Both the position numbers and the translations under genes were made by a program. This document shows positions 14,826-22,260 of a stretch of 64,000 nt of DNA, piece after piece. Position 1 is the first letter of the stretch. Each line of letters opens with the position of its first letter. The notes below the pieces were generated by a model. That model worked only from the letters and a program-made list of their open reading frames with translations. It was not told where the DNA came from and did no database searches. This stretch comes from Viridibacterium sediminicola (lineage in GTDB: Bacteria > Pseudomonadota > Gammaproteobacteria > Burkholderiales > Rhodocyclaceae), in contig NZ_JBDIVE010000010.1 in assembly GCF_039631295.1 (NCBI RefSeq), positions 122,043-186,042 on the forward strand, in the 5' to 3' direction.

Positions 14826-15497
14826 ATGCCTGATGTCGACCTCTCCTCCGTCACGCTGACGCTCAAGCTCTCGGCGGTCACGGTGTTCATCCTGCTGCTG
14901 ATCGGCACGCCGATCGCCTGGTGGCTGGCGCATACGCGGTCGCGCTTCAAGGGGCCGATTGGCGCGGTGGTGGCTTTGCCGCTGGTGTTGCCGCCCACCG
15001 TGCTGGGTTTCTACCTGCTGGTCCTGCTCGGGCCGCAGGGCCCGGTGGGCAAGCTGATGCAGGCGCTGGGCCTGGGCCTGCTGCCCTTCACCTTTGCCGG
15101 CCTGGTAGTCGCCTCGGTGCTGTATTCGATGCCCTTTGTCGTGCAGCCGCTGCAGAACGCTTTCGAAGCCATCGGCCCGCGTCCGCTGGAGGTCGCCGCC
15201 AGCTTGCGCGCCGGCCCCTGGGACCGTTTCCTCAGCGTTGCCGTGCCGCTGGCGCGGCCGGGCTTCATCACCGCCGCAGTGCTCGGCTTCGCGCACACCG
15301 TCGGTGAGTTCGGCCTGGTGCTGATGATCGGCGGCAATATTCCGGGCAAGACGCGCGTCATCTCGGTCGATATCTACAACCACGTCGAAGCACTCGAATA
15401 CGCCCAGGCGCACTGGCTGGCCGGTGGCCTGCTGGTATTTGCCTTTGCCGTCCTGCTGATTCTCTATTCCTTCAATGCAAAGACTCGATCCTTCTGA
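14826..15497 (+). CDS. modB: ModB, molybdate ABC transporter permease
   Basis: The 223-residue inner-membrane protein has about five helices and the EAA loop EAIGPRPLEVAASLRAGPWDRFLSVAVPLARPG that contacts the ATPase. The LPPTVLGFYLLVLLGPQGPVG segment is characteristic of ModB. It starts 15 bp after modA and its last 23 bases overlap modC, so translation of the three transporter genes is coupled. Confidence 0.95.
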   Translation: MPDVDLSSVTLTLKLSAVTVFILLLIGTPIAWWLAHTRSRFKGPIGAVVALPLVLPPTVLGFYLLVLLGPQGPVGKLMQALGLGLLPFTFAGLVVASVLYSMPFVVQPLQNAFEAIGPRPLEVAASLRAGPWDRFLSVAVPLARPGFITAAVLGFAHTVGEFGLVLMIGGNIPGKTRVISVDIYNHVEALEYAQAHWLAGGLLVFAFAVLLILYSFNAKTRSF

Positions 15498-16590
15498 GCT
15501 GGCGGGCTACGTGCAGGCCCGCTTCGCCGTGCATCACAGCGACTTCTCCCTGCAGCTGGCGATGCAGCTGCCGGCGCGTGGCGTCACCGCCTTGTTCGGC
15601 CGCTCCGGCTCGGGCAAGACCACCGCCTTGCGCGCCATAGCCGGGCTGCAGCGCCCGCAGGATGCCTTCATCGCCATCGCGGGCGAAGTCTGGCAGGACG
15701 ATGCACAAGGCATCTTCGTGCCGGTGCACAAGCGTGCCCTCGGCTACGTGTTCCAGGAAGCCAGCCTGTTTCCGCATCTCGATGTGCGCGCCAATCTGCG
15801 CTACGGCATGCAGCGTGTGCCGCAGGCGCAGCAGCGCGTCGGCTGGGACATGGCGGTCGAGCTGCTGGGCATCGGCCATCTGCTGGCGCGCCGCCCCGAC
15901 CAGCTCTCCGGCGGCGAGCGCCAGCGCGTGGCCATCGCCCGTGCGCTGCTGACCAGCCCGCGCCTGCTGCTGATGGACGAACCCCTGTCGGCGCTGGACG
16001 CGATCAGCAAGGACGCCATCCTGCCCTACCTCGAACGCCTGCACGACGAGCTGTCGATTCCGGTGCTCTACGTCAGCCACTCCATCGACGAAGTGGCGCG
16101 TCTGGCCGACCACATCGTGCTGCTCGAAAAAGGCCAGCTGCGCGCCAGCGGCCCGCTGCGCGAAGTGTTCACCCGGCTCGATCTGCAAAGCGCCTTCGTC
16201 GACGACCTGGGCACCGTGATCGACGCCAAGGTGGTGGCGCACGACCACGACTACAGCCTCAGCCGGCTCGAATTCCCCGGCGGCGCCTTGCTCGTCGGCG
16301 GCCTCACGCATGCCCTCGGCGATCGGGTGCGCGCCCGTGTGCTGGCGCGCGACGTGAGTCTGGCGGTCGAGGCGCCGGGCGCATCGAGCATTCTCAATGT
16401 GCTCGCCGCCCGCGTGCTCGAAGTGCGTGACGACGGCCCCGACAAGGTCAATGTGCGCCTGCTGCTGGGCGAGGAGGGCGCCGGCACCGTACTTATCTCG
16501 CGCATCACGCGCCGCTCGCGCGACCAGCTTGGCCTGCAGCTGGGCCAGTCGGTGTTCGCCCAGGTCAAGAGCGTGGCCCTGGTGACCTGA
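15475..16590 (+). CDS. modC: ModC, molybdate ABC transporter ATPase
   Basis: The 371-residue ATPase shows Walker A GRSGSGKT at about 43-50, a Q-loop (YVFQEASLFPH), the signature LSGGERQRVAIARAL and Walker B LLLMDEPLSALD. The C-terminal third (about 300-371) is a Mop/TOBE domain, which marks molybdate importers and can bind the substrate for feedback. The start overlaps modB; another start a few codons in cannot be excluded. It closes the modEABC operon. Confidence 0.95.
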   Translation: MQRLDPSELAGYVQARFAVHHSDFSLQLAMQLPARGVTALFGRSGSGKTTALRAIAGLQRPQDAFIAIAGEVWQDDAQGIFVPVHKRALGYVFQEASLFPHLDVRANLRYGMQRVPQAQQRVGWDMAVELLGIGHLLARRPDQLSGGERQRVAIARALLTSPRLLLMDEPLSALDAISKDAILPYLERLHDELSIPVLYVSHSIDEVARLADHIVLLEKGQLRASGPLREVFTRLDLQSAFVDDLGTVIDAKVVAHDHDYSLSRLEFPGGALLVGGLTHALGDRVRARVLARDVSLAVEAPGASSILNVLAARVLEVRDDGPDKVNVRLLLGEEGAGTVLISRITRRSRDQLGLQLGQSVFAQVKSVALVT

Positions 16591-16605
16591 TGTGAGCTGA
16601 TCCCG

Positions 16606-16629
16606 CGTTATGTAGCGCGCTACATCGCC
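16606..16629. promoter_or_regulatory. ModE box before the molybdenum storage genes
   Basis: CGTTATGTA-GCGCGC-TACATCGCC is a near-symmetric site very close to the E. coli modA operator CGTTATATT-N6-TACATAACG. It lies 133 bp before mosB; a second, weaker candidate (CGGTTGAATCTATACATCG) is at about 16665-16683. Confidence 0.6.
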
Positions 16630-16761
16630 CGGATCGTTCCGATGCCATGTGCGTAGCGAGCTGCGGTTGAATCTATACATCGCTTCCCCCTAAGCTCGAA
16701 GCCACTCTGCGGGCCGCGACGCGTGGTCGGGCAGGGGATTGATTTCGACGAGAGGTAAGGC

Positions 16762-17574
16762 ATGGCACACACCACAGCGGAGCTTGAACAGCTCCTCATG
16801 CAGCGCTCCCTGACCGACGAGCAACTGCAGGCCGCAGCGGGCGAGGCGGCGGATTTCCGCATCCTGCCCGCCGTCACGGTCATCAAGATCGGCGGTCAGA
16901 GCGTCATCGACCGTGGCCGCGCTGCGGTCTATCCCCTGGTCGATGAAATCGTCGCCGCACGCCAGACGCACAAGCTGCTGATCGGCACCGGTGCCGGCAC
17001 CCGCGCACGACACCTGTATTCGATTGCCGCCGGGCTCGGCCTGCCCGCCGGCGTGCTGGCGCAACTGGGCGCCTCGGTCGCCGACCAGAACGCCGCCATG
17101 CTCGGTCAGCTGCTCGCCAAGCACGGCATCTGCGCGGTCGATGGCGCCGGCCTGTCGGCCGTGCCGCTGTTCCTCAACGAAGTGAATGCCGCCATCTTCA
17201 GCGGCATGCCGCCCTACAAGCTGTGGATGCGTTCGCCGGCCGAAGGCGTGATTCCGCCGTATCGCACCGATGCCGGCTGCTTCCTGCTCGCCGAGCAATT
17301 CGGCTGCAAGGCGATGATCTACGTGAAAGACGAAGACGGCCTGTTTAGCGCCAACCCGAAGACCGACAAAACCGCCCAGTTCATCCCGCAGATCTCGGTC
17401 AGCGAAACGAAAGCCAAGGGCCTGCAGGACTCGATCCTCGAATTCCCGGTGCTCGATCTGCTGCAAGCGGCGCAGCACGTGCGCCAGGTCCAGGTCATCA
17501 ATGGCCTGGTCCCCGGCAATCTGACGCGTGCGCTTGCGGGCGAACACGTCGGCACCATCATCACGGCAAACTGA
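16762..17574 (+). CDS. mosB: MosB, molybdenum storage protein beta subunit
   Basis: The 270-residue protein is an amino-acid-kinase fold protein that matches the Azotobacter MoSto beta subunit almost segment for segment: TVIKIGGQSVIDRGRAAVYPLVDEI, LLIGTGAGTRARHLYSIAAGLGLPAGVLAQLG and SGMPPYKLWMRSPAEGVIPPYRTDAGCFLLAEQFGCK. The MoSto alpha3-beta3 hexamer packs more than a hundred molybdenum atoms as polyoxomolybdate, using ATP. The ATG follows GAGAGG. mosA starts 12 bp behind it. Storage genes next to modEABC and nifQ are rare and point to life with irregular Mo supply. Confidence 0.95.
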   Translation: MAHTTAELEQLLMQRSLTDEQLQAAAGEAADFRILPAVTVIKIGGQSVIDRGRAAVYPLVDEIVAARQTHKLLIGTGAGTRARHLYSIAAGLGLPAGVLAQLGASVADQNAAMLGQLLAKHGICAVDGAGLSAVPLFLNEVNAAIFSGMPPYKLWMRSPAEGVIPPYRTDAGCFLLAEQFGCKAMIYVKDEDGLFSANPKTDKTAQFIPQISVSETKAKGLQDSILEFPVLDLLQAAQHVRQVQVINGLVPGNLTRALAGEHVGTIITAN

Positions 17575-17586
17575 GGGCTCATCGTC

Positions 17587-18420
17587 ATGGCAGATACCAG
17601 CAACACCATCAAGCACGTCGCCTCGCCACTCGCGCGCCAGACCCTGCAGAACCGCGACCTCACCCGCCCGGTGGCCGGCGTTCAGCCGATCCGCCTGCTG
17701 CCCTGGCTGCAGGTCGTCAAGATCGGCGGGCGCTCGATCATGGACCGCGGCGCAGAAGCCATCCTGCCCATCGTCGACGAACTGCGCAAACTGCTGCCCG
17801 AGCACCGCCTGCTGATCCTCACCGGCGCCGGCATCCGCGCCCGCCACCTGTATGGCGTCGGGCTCGACCTCGGCTTGCCGGTCGGCTCGCTTGCCCCGCT
17901 TGCAGCGAGCGAAGCCGGGCAGAACGGCCACATCCTCGCCGCGCTGCTCGCTGCCGACGGCGTCTCCTACGTCGAACACCCGACCATCGCCAGCCAGCTC
18001 GCCATTCACCTCGCCGCCGCCCGCGCCGTGGTCGGCAGCGCCTTCCCGCCCTACCACCACCACGAGTTCCCGACCTCGCGCATCCCGCCACACCGCGCCG
18101 ACACCGGCGCCTTCCTGCTCGCCGATGCCCTCGGCGCAGCCGGGCTGACCATCGTCGAAGACGTGGACGGCGTCTACGACCGTGACCCCAATGGTGCCGA
18201 AGGCGACCGCGCGCAGCTCCTGCGTGACACCAGCGTCGCCGAACTTAGCGCCCAGAGCGGCCCCTTGCCCTTCGACCGTGCCCTGCTCGAAGTCATGGCC
18301 ACCGCCCGCCACATCGAACGCGTGCAAGTCATCAACGGCCTCGTCCCCGGCCGCCTCAGCGCCGCCCTGCGCGGCGAACACGTCGGCACCCTCGTCCGCA
18401 CCGCCGCCCACCCGGCTTGA
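17587..18420 (+). CDS. mosA: MosA, molybdenum storage protein alpha subunit
   Basis: The 277-residue protein is the alpha partner of MoSto. The start ADTSNTIKHVASPLARQTLQNRDLTRPVAG, the nucleotide-binding LPWLQVVKIGGRSIMDRGAEAILP and the SAFPPYHHHEFPTSRIPPHRADTGAFLLADALGAAG region with its three His in a row match the Azotobacter alpha subunit. The HHH motif lines the polyoxomolybdate cavity. The order mosB-mosA and the 12-bp gap fit joint expression of equal amounts. Confidence 0.95.
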   Translation: MADTSNTIKHVASPLARQTLQNRDLTRPVAGVQPIRLLPWLQVVKIGGRSIMDRGAEAILPIVDELRKLLPEHRLLILTGAGIRARHLYGVGLDLGLPVGSLAPLAASEAGQNGHILAALLAADGVSYVEHPTIASQLAIHLAAARAVVGSAFPPYHHHEFPTSRIPPHRADTGAFLLADALGAAGLTIVEDVDGVYDRDPNGAEGDRAQLLRDTSVAELSAQSGPLPFDRALLEVMATARHIERVQVINGLVPGRLSAALRGEHVGTLVRTAAHPA

Positions 18421-18429
18421 GCAGGCGCT

Positions 18430-18457
18430 CCGCTCGCCGGTGTTTGCCGGCGAGCGG
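18430..18457 (+). terminator. Stem-loop after mosA
   Basis: CCGCTCGCCGG and CCGGCGAGCGG are exact complements around a TGTTTG loop, ten bases after the mosA stop. A GGGGG instead of a T run follows, so termination is likely but not classic. Confidence 0.55.
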
Positions 18458-18697
18458 GGGATGATGGCGCAAGGCCACATCCCTCCATTGCGGCGCCCGC
18501 CGTAAAAGACATTCCATTGACAAGTAATCGACATTTAGAATGACGGTGTGCTGGCTTGCGCAGTTGCCGACTAGGTCTGCTCTGGCGTGGGTTTGACGCG
18601 CAGCGGTAACGCGTTAGCAGGCTCTGCAAAGGCGTTCGGTGGCTTGCTCTGCGAACCTTCCATCAGGGTCTGCGGATATTTCACGTGAGATGTACAT

Positions 18698-18916
18698 TTG
18701 GACGGTTATATGTCAGAAATTAGGTCAATCAATATCGATGAGCTTGATAAAATAGGTGTCGATGAAAATAATAAGCTTTACTGGGATGGCCGCCCCATCG
18801 TTGTAGAAGAAAGAATTACGCTGCAATGGTGGGTGAACTTATCCGCCATAGCTGGAGCTCTATCCGGAGTTACATTGGCTGTAATTGAAGTTTTGAGGTA
18901 TTGCGCGGGGAAATAA
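18698..18916 (+). CDS. Small unknown membrane protein
   Basis: The reading frame may start at TTG 18698 or, more likely, at ATG 18710 (MSEIRSINIDELDKIG), giving 68 residues. A single hydrophobic helix lies near the C-terminus (VNLSAIAGALSGVTLAVIEVLRYC). The stretch is visibly richer in A+T than its surroundings and uses codons rare in the neighbours, which suggests horizontal gain. I do not recognise the family. No clear ribosome site helps to decide the start. Confidence 0.5.
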   Translation: MDGYMSEIRSINIDELDKIGVDENNKLYWDGRPIVVEERITLQWWVNLSAIAGALSGVTLAVIEVLRYCAGK

Positions 18917-18925
18917 AGCTAGAAG

Positions 18926-18985
18926 GTAAGGCCGTACTTCGGAGTAATTAAATGCTTGGCCTTAGGCCGCAAAAGCCGTAAGCGC
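18926..18985 (+). repeat. Diverged copy of the 19.5/20.3-kb repeat
   Basis: AAGGCCGTACTTCGGAGT, then TAAATGC, then TAGGCCGCAAAAGCCGTAAGCGCC follow the same order as the left ends of the repeats at 19498 and 20346. Similarity fades after about 60 bases. Confidence 0.35.
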
Positions 18986-19083
18986 CCTGCGATGGTTCTA
19001 CCAATCTACGGTGACATTCCACCGGTAGGCGCTAAAAGACGCTCTGTGTGTCGTTTCGCCAATCCGTCCTACGGACTTAGTTT

Positions 19084-19186
19084 GTAGGGTGCGCACCGCG
19101 CACGCGGAACTCATGTTCGAACTCACGCCGTGCTTTTTGCATGGATACTGACGGATTAATGGAATGGTGCGCAATGTGCACCCTAC
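19084..19186. repeat. Inverted-repeat element with GTAGGGTGC ends
   Basis: GTAGGGTGCGCACCGCGCAC at the left is answered by GTGCGCAATGTGCACCCTAC at the right, giving a 103-bp element without a gene. Such GTAGGGTGC ends are a common dispersed repeat in proteobacteria; another member is at 48281. The remaining spacer 18917-19229 shows nothing else. Confidence 0.6.
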
Positions 19187-19229
19187 TGCTGTGCACGGTT
19201 ACGCAGGCGTGTCGTAGGGGTGGTGAAAA

Positions 19230-19454
19230 ATGAAAAACTTCAAGAAAAAGGCATGTGCATTCGTGGTCTTGATCCTTGTTGTCGCTGTTTATGGGTTTTT
19301 GTGGTTAATTTTCATACGCCATTTGATAAATAATTTGGTCAGTGGCGCCCCGGAGTTTGTTCAAGCCGCGGCTATTTTTGTTTCATTATTTCCATTGTTT
19401 GTTTTCCAGAAATTTTATTTGGAGAAGCTAAAGAAAATTGACAATGATTCGTGA
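19230..19454 (+). CDS. Small unknown two-helix membrane protein
   Basis: The 74-residue product starts MKNFKKKACAFVVLILVVAVYGFLWLIF and has a second hydrophobic helix (FVQAAAIFVSLFPLFVFQKF), with a Lys-rich start and a charged end. A GGGGTGG-type site precedes the ATG. Its A+T-rich codons (AAA, ATA, TTT) differ from the core genes around it. No family is recognised. The gene stands alone between repeats, as is common for recently acquired small genes. Confidence 0.5.
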   Translation: MKNFKKKACAFVVLILVVAVYGFLWLIFIRHLINNLVSGAPEFVQAAAIFVSLFPLFVFQKFYLEKLKKIDNDS

Positions 19455-19497
19455 CGGCGTAATTTTGTGCTGATTTTTTTGCTGTTTTTGCAAGGCT

Positions 19498-19668
19498 GTA
19501 AGCCGGAATGAATAAATGCGTGGTGCTAGGTCGTAAAAGCCACAGGCGTCTTCCGACGTTTGTGCTGCTCAGGCTCTCTGAGCACACCTAGTGGCTCCAG
19601 CCCTCTCCCGGCGCTTCGCGCCACCCTCTCCCGCAAGCGGGCGAGGGGACGGCAAGTGCGTAGCCCGG
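19498..19668 (+). repeat. Direct repeat, copy 1
   Basis: This segment matches 20346-20516 with a constant offset of 848 bases and no net gap: GTAAG(C/T)CGGAATGAATAAATGC at the left and CAGCCCTCTCCCGGCGCTTCG and GGGCGAGGGGACGGCAAG further right. Each copy stands in front of a gene. The rest of the 19455-19765 spacer holds nothing recognisable. Confidence 0.75.
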
Positions 19669-19765
19669 AGCCAGGCTTCACCGGGGTACGAATTTTGTTA
19701 CGCGTAGATTTCTCGCCTCCGTCTGCAGCCTTGAGACGGGTAGTTACTTTCCTTCGTGAGACGCC

Positions 19766-20332
19766 ATGAAGCGGTTCTTCATCTCATTGTTGTTGGTCTC
19801 CCGGCTTGCCGGCGCATCGGATGAGTTTGCTGCGGAAGAGCAGATTGAAAATCCCGACAAAATCCCCGCGTCCATCATTGCGCTGCTGGCTCACAAGATC
19901 GATCTGGCGGAGCTTGGCTGTCTGGAAAGCAAGCTGAGCGATACACTGGAGGCCAAACGGATTTACATCGGTACGCAGGTCAAAACATTCCTCGTCAAAC
20001 CGAAGTCTTGGTGCCTCTGCGGTGTAGCCAGCTGCCCGATGTGGATATTTCAAATGCGCGGTCAGGCGGCAAATCGTATCTGGTCTACGGAGGGCAGCGC
20101 TGCACTGGAAATCCTCGATCAAAAGCGCAATGGCTACCGCCGACTCCGAGAGATCAGTGACACCGCGGGGCACGGCGCCGAGTCAATCTGGTCATGGCAT
20201 GGGGCAAAGTACGAGGAAACCTACAGGCAGGTGTGGACCTGGAACGAGCAGAAAAAATGCCGCGAAACGGAAGTGTCCCGTTTGATCAACGGCAAGCTGA
20301 AAAACACCGCCAATTCATGCGTGCCTGAATAA
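19766..20332 (+). CDS. Unknown secreted protein
   Basis: The 188-residue product begins with a short signal peptide (MKRFFISLLLVSRLAGASD, cleavage likely after GAS) and then has no membrane segment. It contains paired cysteines (CLCGVASC at about 93-100 and two near the end), which suggests disulfides in the periplasm. I do not know the family. The gene stands between the two copies of the 848-bp-spaced repeat and has no obvious partner. The ATG at 19766 overlaps a GAGACGCC stretch that is only a weak ribosome site. Confidence 0.6.
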   Translation: MKRFFISLLLVSRLAGASDEFAAEEQIENPDKIPASIIALLAHKIDLAELGCLESKLSDTLEAKRIYIGTQVKTFLVKPKSWCLCGVASCPMWIFQMRGQAANRIWSTEGSAALEILDQKRNGYRRLREISDTAGHGAESIWSWHGAKYEETYRQVWTWNEQKKCRETEVSRLINGKLKNTANSCVPE

Positions 20333-20345
20333 AGCCTTTAAGGCC

Positions 20346-20516
20346 GTAAGTCGGAATGAATAAATGCATAGCAGCAGGTCGGACAAGCCGCAGGCGCCTT
20401 CCGACGTTTGTGCAACTCAGACTCACTGAGCACGCCTAGTGGCTTCAGCCCTCTCCCGGCGCTTCGCGCCACCCTCTCCCGCAAGTGGGCGAGGGGACGG
20501 CAAGCGCATAGCCTGG
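20346..20516 (+). repeat. Direct repeat, copy 2
   Basis: Second copy of the element at 19498-19668, here in front of the GNAT gene. The CCCTCTCCCGCAAG-GGGCGAGGGG core can fold back on itself. Behind it, a short GTAGCC-GGAATCCG stretch resembles the inverted-repeat family at 50304. Confidence 0.75.
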
Positions 20517-20631
20517 ACGAAGGCGTAGCCGGAATCCGCCGCTTTCTCCTGGCGCCGATGTCCCGGATGTCTTTGGGCGGCATCCGTGTTAGGTTTCCAG
20601 GCCCTCACCTCCGGCCTGACAACGAATCGCC

Positions 20632-21084
20632 ATGATCAGCACCCGCATCGCCACGCTCGACGATCTGAATTCCATCGCGCCCTTGTTCGACGCTTATCGG
20701 CAGTTTTATGAGCAAGCGCCCGATCTTGAATTGGCCACGCGCTTCATACGCGAGCGCCTGCAGAACAGCGAGTCGGTGATCCTGCTGGCGAGCGGTGCCT
20801 CCGGGGAGGTGCTGGGTTTCTGTCAGCTGTATCCGAGCTTCTGTTCGGTCGAGGCGCGGCCGATTTATGCGCTCTACGATCTTTTCGTCACGCCCGCAGC
20901 GCGGCGCAGTGGCGCGGGCAGCGCCTTGCTGCAGGCGGCGGAGCAGCTGGCGGCGGCGCAGGGCAAGGCGCGCATGGATCTGACCACCGCCAAGACCAAT
21001 ACGGCGGCGCAGGCGGCCTATGCAGCGCAGGGCTGGGTGCGGGACGAAGTCTTCTTCGCCTACAGCAAACACCTCGCCCGCTGA
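20632..21084 (+). CDS. GNAT-family N-acetyltransferase
   Basis: The 150-residue protein has the GNAT fold: an N-terminal ISTRIATLDDLNSIAPLFDAYRQFYEQ, the beta-4 ALYDLFVTPAARRSGAGSALLQAAEQLAAAQG with the acetyl-CoA loop R-R-S-G-A-G, and the final FFAYSKHL. Members acetylate small amines, peptides or antibiotics; the substrate cannot be told. It is a single gene, converging with the esterase gene behind it. Confidence 0.88.
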   Translation: MISTRIATLDDLNSIAPLFDAYRQFYEQAPDLELATRFIRERLQNSESVILLASGASGEVLGFCQLYPSFCSVEARPIYALYDLFVTPAARRSGAGSALLQAAEQLAAAQGKARMDLTTAKTNTAAQAAYAAQGWVRDEVFFAYSKHLAR

Positions 21085-21117
21085 GGGGCGGCGGAGCAGC
21101 CACCCCGCAGATGCGCC

Positions 21118-22137
21118 TCACTGCTGCGCGAAAAAGTCCCAGATCAGTTCGGTGGCCTTGATCGCGCTGGAGGGCTGGCTGCCGCCGCGTGGCTTCTGGC
21201 CGCCCGGCCAGGAGTGACCGCCGCTTTCGGTGACACACAGCTGCACCTGGGTGCCGCCCTGGCAGCCGGTGTAGGCCTCGCAGTAGGCGCCGGCGGTGCT
21301 CAGGACGCGTTGTGGCGCCGGCCGGCAGGCATCGAGTTTGACCCATTTGGCGATCGAGTCGGGCACCGAGACGAAGGCGGTGACTTTGTCGGATTCGCGC
21401 CCGGCGCCGCCGTTGAAGAGCACCAGCTCGTCATCGCGTGCGTGGATGTGGAGGATCGAGACCGGCCGGCTCGGCGTACAGACCGTGGTGTTGTCGGTCC
21501 CGGCCACGGCGGCGATGGCGCGGAAGGTGTCGGGCATTTCGCAGGCCAGGCGGTAGCTCATCATCGCGCCATTCGAGATGCCGCTGGCGAAGATGCGCTG
21601 GGCGTCGATGTTGAGCTGGCGTTTGAGGCGCGCCACCACTTCGCGCACGAAGCCGACATCGTCGCTCTGCGTGTCGCGCGCGCCGCCGCAGCAGTGGCCG
21701 GCATTCCAGGTCGCCAGCTTGCCGCCGAAGCGGCTGTAGCCATTCGGAAAAGCGACGATGTAGCCGGCTTGCTCGGCTTGGCTGATCTGCCCGTAGTAAC
21801 GGTCATCGGCCTGGATGTCCATATTGCCGCCCCCGCCGTGAAAGACGAGCAGCAACGGCCGTGGCGTGTCGTCGCGGTAGCTGGCGGGCACGTGCACGCG
21901 GTACTGGCGCGTGGCACCGCCGTGTTCGAAGCTGAAGCTGTAGTCGCCGGGGCGGGTGATCGCGGCCGGCTCGGCGGCGGGCGCCTCCTTGCGCTGGGCG
22001 ATGCGCGCCTGGATGCGTTCGCGCAGGCTCGGCGCGTCGGCATTCTGCGCCTGTGCCGGCAGGCTGAGGGCGGCCGGCAGCAGCAGGGCTACAACAAGGC
22101 GTGCGAGGCGAGAGCGGCAGGTGGGCGGGCGCGGCAT
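21118..22137 (-). CDS. PHB-depolymerase-family esterase (LpqC-like), secreted
   Basis: The 339-residue protein starts at ATG 22137 (MPRPPTCRSRLARLVVALLLPAALSLPAQA, a signal peptide). The alpha/beta-hydrolase core has the oxyanion region LLLVFHGGGGNMD, the nucleophile elbow GISNGAM and the late His in ESGGHSWPGG, as in feruloyl esterases and poly(3-hydroxybutyrate) depolymerases of the LpqC type. An Asp in HARDDELV completes the triad. A basic helix after the signal (SLRERIQARIAQRK) is unusual. The true substrate is unknown. Confidence 0.87.
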   Translation of the reverse strand: MPRPPTCRSRLARLVVALLLPAALSLPAQAQNADAPSLRERIQARIAQRKEAPAAEPAAITRPGDYSFSFEHGGATRQYRVHVPASYRDDTPRPLLLVFHGGGGNMDIQADDRYYGQISQAEQAGYIVAFPNGYSRFGGKLATWNAGHCCGGARDTQSDDVGFVREVVARLKRQLNIDAQRIFASGISNGAMMSYRLACEMPDTFRAIAAVAGTDNTTVCTPSRPVSILHIHARDDELVLFNGGAGRESDKVTAFVSVPDSIAKWVKLDACRPAPQRVLSTAGAYCEAYTGCQGGTQVQLCVTESGGHSWPGGQKPRGGSQPSSAIKATELIWDFFAQQ

Positions 22138-22260
22138 GAGCAGTCCTGACAGCAAGGCGACGGCGCTTACTGTGGAATAAACACTTGGCCCTGACAAGCG
22201 CTGTTCATCGCTGCTTACAAGATCGGTTTGGCGGCGCGGATGGCGGTGTGCGCCGCGCGC

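Noticed and set aside
18698..20631. Integron cassette array
   Set aside because: Small genes alternate with repeats, but no attC core pair (RYYYAAC/GTTRRRY) and no integrase gene are visible.
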